From contig MSJI02000347.1 of NCBI GenBank assembly GCA_001931905.2, positions 1 to 30,865 of the forward strand: a stretch of DNA of 30,865 bases, written 5' to 3'. The stretch is from Cladosporium sp. IMV 00045 (Eukaryota > Ascomycota > Dothideomycetes > Cladosporiales > Cladosporiaceae). Below, one piece after another: positions 28,504 through 30,865 of this stretch. Both the position numbers and the translations under genes were made by a program. The stretch's first letter is position 1. Every line of letters begins with the position of its first letter. The notes below the pieces were generated by a model that was not told where the DNA came from, made no database searches, and saw only the letters and a program-made list of their open reading frames with translations.

Positions 28504-30443
28504 TCATATCCAAGTCGTCTCTTCCTCGTCGACGGCCAAAGGTCTCTGCGCCTGCGCAGTAGACACCCTGGAAAACCGTCCCGTGTTGCCCGTCGGCCTT
28601 TGTCTCTGCACGACGCGTCCAGCCTGTAGAATCGCGCGGTTGGAGAGGGTGCTGGGCTTGCGGATGATGTCGCACATCATCTTCTGGTGGTCCTCGTGAG
28701 AGAGGGCGTTGGCGGGCTGGTCTTGTGTGGCCACTGCCTCGGTGCTGCTGCCGGCCGTCGTGCTGTGAACGAGCTCCGGGATGCTGCTGAGCGAGGCGAC
28801 GGATGAGTGGCCGTTTTCACTGCTGGGAGCTGCGAGGCGGACGCCACTTTCGAACGAGGCGCAGGAAGAGGACTTGTGGTGGCCTGAGCTGCCCGCACTG
28901 GCGGAAGCGCCATCGCTAATGCTTTCGATAGAGGCGTCGAGGTGCATCACTTCAGGTCCAAACATGTGCTTCGACTCGTCCTCGGTGGGCTCCATCTGCT
29001 CCTGGATGTCCTCCACGCCTGTCTCGTGATCCGGAGCTTCGTGGATGACAGACGTGCTCCTCGCGTGCTGAAAGCCTCTGTGACCAACGATCGACGAGCG
29101 GCGGCGCTGCAGGGGGCTTGTGCTCTGTGGTGCTGGAGCAAACAGCGCCGATGTCCTCGATCCGTCGGTTGGTGGCAGGAACTTGGAAAGTCGAAAGCCA
29201 TCCACGCCCTCTTCCATCTCGTCCCAGTTGAAGTCACACGTCGATTCCGCCTCTTTCTCGTAGCAAAAGTCCACATCGTCCTCCCATGAAGACGCCAGGG
29301 AGAGGCCAGCCGTTGAGTTCCGAATGCTCCAAGGTCCTGCATTGGTGGTACGAATACTTTGCGAAGATCTTGGCGAGGGTATAGATGAGCTCTCGCCACC
29401 GAGAGTGGTGAACGATAGCTGCGAGTCCTGCGTCATGCGCTTGGAGCTTCGTTTCGAACCGTCTCGCTGTGGTAGTGCTGGAAGAGGCTGTTGAGAACGG
29501 TATTGGACCTCGGAAGGCGAACGGTGCTGCACTTGAGCTTCGGGAGGTGGTGCTGTTTCAGAAGCGTTAGGAGTAGTGACAGGCCGCCTGTCTGGCTGGC
29601 CTGGAGCTGATGAATCTTGTTGCAGGACATTCCTCGTCTGACATGATGTCGCTCGGGGACGTCCTGTTACGACAGGCATAGTTTGTCTGCTTTGCGTTAC
29701 ATCCACGGAGCGACTGCTGGCATGCTGAGATCCGGTAGATCCAGATTCAGGCAGACGAGGCGTTGTAGGCCTGGAGTTAATGAAACCTCTGGGGATGCCA
29801 TTGCTGTCCAACTTGGGCATAGACCCATCCAGTCGAAGACTTTGGGGTTGGTTGCGTGGTGCCTGTGTGATGTCGTCTGTCTGTACTCGGGGCAAGCCTT
29901 TCTCGTCGACGGTGGCGAGGTCGGGAACGTGTTTTCTCCGGGTATGGCTGAGATGTTGGAAGTTGAAAGGCTGTGAGATGGATTGCTTTTTCAGGTGAGT
30001 GTAGTCTTTGACAACTATGTTAGTGTCGTTTATCAGCCATGCATTGTGCGTTGTTTACACTCACATTCTTCTTCCGACTTGAAAAACTTAGGTGAGCTTT
30101 CGTCACTGTAGCCTTCCTCATCGCCAGCAGATTTCCGTGGTCCCTTCCTGCGACTTCGAAATAATGAGTGGCGTTTAGGCAATGTAGGGTCGGCATGGCT
30201 GCGCTCCATCACGCCTGATGAGGTAGAAGGTCGAGGGTTGTCAGGTTGTGCTGATTGAGAACGATTTGAAGCCCAGGAAGATTCCAAGTTGGGCGTGTCA
30301 AGATCGATGCTTCCAATCCGCGACTCAGGACGCGAGAAGATGGAGTTGCGTTTCATCAAGCCATTGGCCTTTGCGTTTTGAATGAACTGACCAGGAGCTT
30401 GAGCAACCGCGGCTATCGACTGGTGAAGTGCTGACTGTGACAT
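28504..30443 (-). CDS. CRIB-motif protein, candidate Cdc42/Rac effector
   Basis: Two exons on the minus strand: 30443-30065 and about 30014-28504, giving about 629 residues. A second possible acceptor 9 nt further on keeps the frame. Residues 139-150 read Ile-Ser-Gln-Pro-Phe-Asn-Phe-Gln-His-Leu-Ser-His, matching the CRIB consensus Ile-Ser-x-Pro-x-x-Phe-x-His-x-x-His that binds GTP-loaded Cdc42 or Rac. A Lys-Lys pair just before it fits the basic region that often helps membrane binding. Before it, residues 1-126 are Ser/Arg-rich with a basic patch (Arg-Ser-Arg-Arg-Lys-Gly). After it the protein is largely disordered, rich in Ser/Thr/Pro/Gln, with one acidic Trp-containing block (Phe-Asn-Trp-Asp-Glu-Met-Glu-Glu) and a more ordered-looking C-terminal ~80 residues. 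No kinase or other catalytic domain is visible, so it is not a PAK. A polarity scaffold role is inferred. Confidence 0.85.
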
Positions 30444-30865
30444 GATTGCGGAGGTAAGTGGCCTCGAGGTCGATTATGAGACCCAGGGCTTCGCTCGCAT
30501 TCCTTCGCGTAAGTCGGTTGCAGTAGCTCAGAGGCCGGCGATTAATGGCTCAAGAAAAGAGAGACGGGGATGGGTGAGCTACAGCAGGGGAGGTCGGTGA
30601 CTATTGAAATGCGACAGATCGCAGCCTTTCAATTTAGCAACCGGGGAACAAGACGAGTCGAGACAGGACGGCGAGCCACGAGATGATCACCAGAGGATTG
30701 GAAGCATTAACTGTGTGACCAGCAGCTGTGTGTGCCGGCGGTAGGAGCACACACCGGACCTGCGTTCAGCCCAGGTCCAACATCCTAGGAGGCTGTGAGA
30801 CGGCATCATCCTAGCAGGAGGCGCGATAGCGTCGCTGGTGGATGCAGGAACAGAGGCTAAAGACC
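30444..30865. other. Promoter side of the CRIB gene, right edge of window
   Basis: 422 bp upstream of the CRIB-protein start. It carries two adjacent hairpin-type inverted repeats (30728-30754 and 30756-30778) and two CATCCTAG words (30780-30788 and about 30806-30814). No gene is seen. Confidence 0.45.
30728..30778. repeat. Two adjacent inverted repeats upstream of the CRIB gene
   Basis: The first has 8-bp arms GTGTGTGC/GCACACAC around 11 nt. The second, one base later, has 7-bp arms GGACCTG/CAGGTCC around 9 nt. They lie about 285-335 bp upstream of the CRIB-protein start. They may be regulatory sites or structure in a long leader. Confidence 0.4.

Noticed and set aside
1..30865. tRNA, rRNA, transposon, terminal repeats or CRISPR
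   Set aside because: A scan by eye for B-box-like GGTTCGA contexts, transposase or reverse transcriptase motifs, long direct repeats and regularly spaced repeats found none. A tRNAscan or RepeatMasker run would be decisive.

Overview
The window looks like nuclear DNA of a filamentous ascomycete, most likely a Dothideomycete of the Mycosphaerellales/Capnodiales type. This is inferred from short introns (mostly about 50-60 nt with GT..AG ends and CTAAC-like branch sites), dense genes on both strands, coding GC in the mid-50s, and the protein families present. I see no bacterial features, no tRNA or rRNA, no transposon and no CRISPR.

Layout from left to right: a gene-poor 2.4 kb; a TIP30-like atypical SDR (+); two small basic-tailed SANT/Myb-like proteins in tandem (-); a DRG1/Rbg1 GTPase (-) head to head with a P5B-type ATPase of the Ypk9/ATP13A2 family (+); an amidase-signature hydrolase (-); a 1.65 kb intergenic stretch; an MFS hexose-type transporter (+); a WDR70-like WD40 protein (-) head to head with purine nucleoside phosphorylase (+); the rRNA-processing factor Fcf2 (-) head to head with the COPII GEF Sec12 (+); an alpha-actinin (-); and a CRIB-motif protein (-) that runs close to the right edge.

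This is mostly conserved housekeeping content: translation GTPase, ribosome biogenesis, ER export, purine salvage, actin bundling and vacuolar transport. It is arranged as three divergent pairs that share short promoters, with convergent 3' ends as little as 56 bp apart. The nutrient-facing genes, amidase and sugar transporter, sit next to the longest intergenic region. That region carries the clearest regulatory signals: two perfect inverted repeats built on GATA cores upstream of the amidase, and three TACCCC motifs plus a TATA box upstream of the transporter.

I found no coherent undescribed multi-gene system. The most useful leads are the GATA palindromes, a 15-nt microexon in the DRG1 gene, an exon/intron ambiguity in the transporter that only keeps frame with a 2-nt exon or a retained 3n intron, the tandem SANT-like pair, and an uncharacterised Cdc42/Rac effector candidate. 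Intron-exon structures were worked out by hand from reading frame and splice signals, without transcript data.
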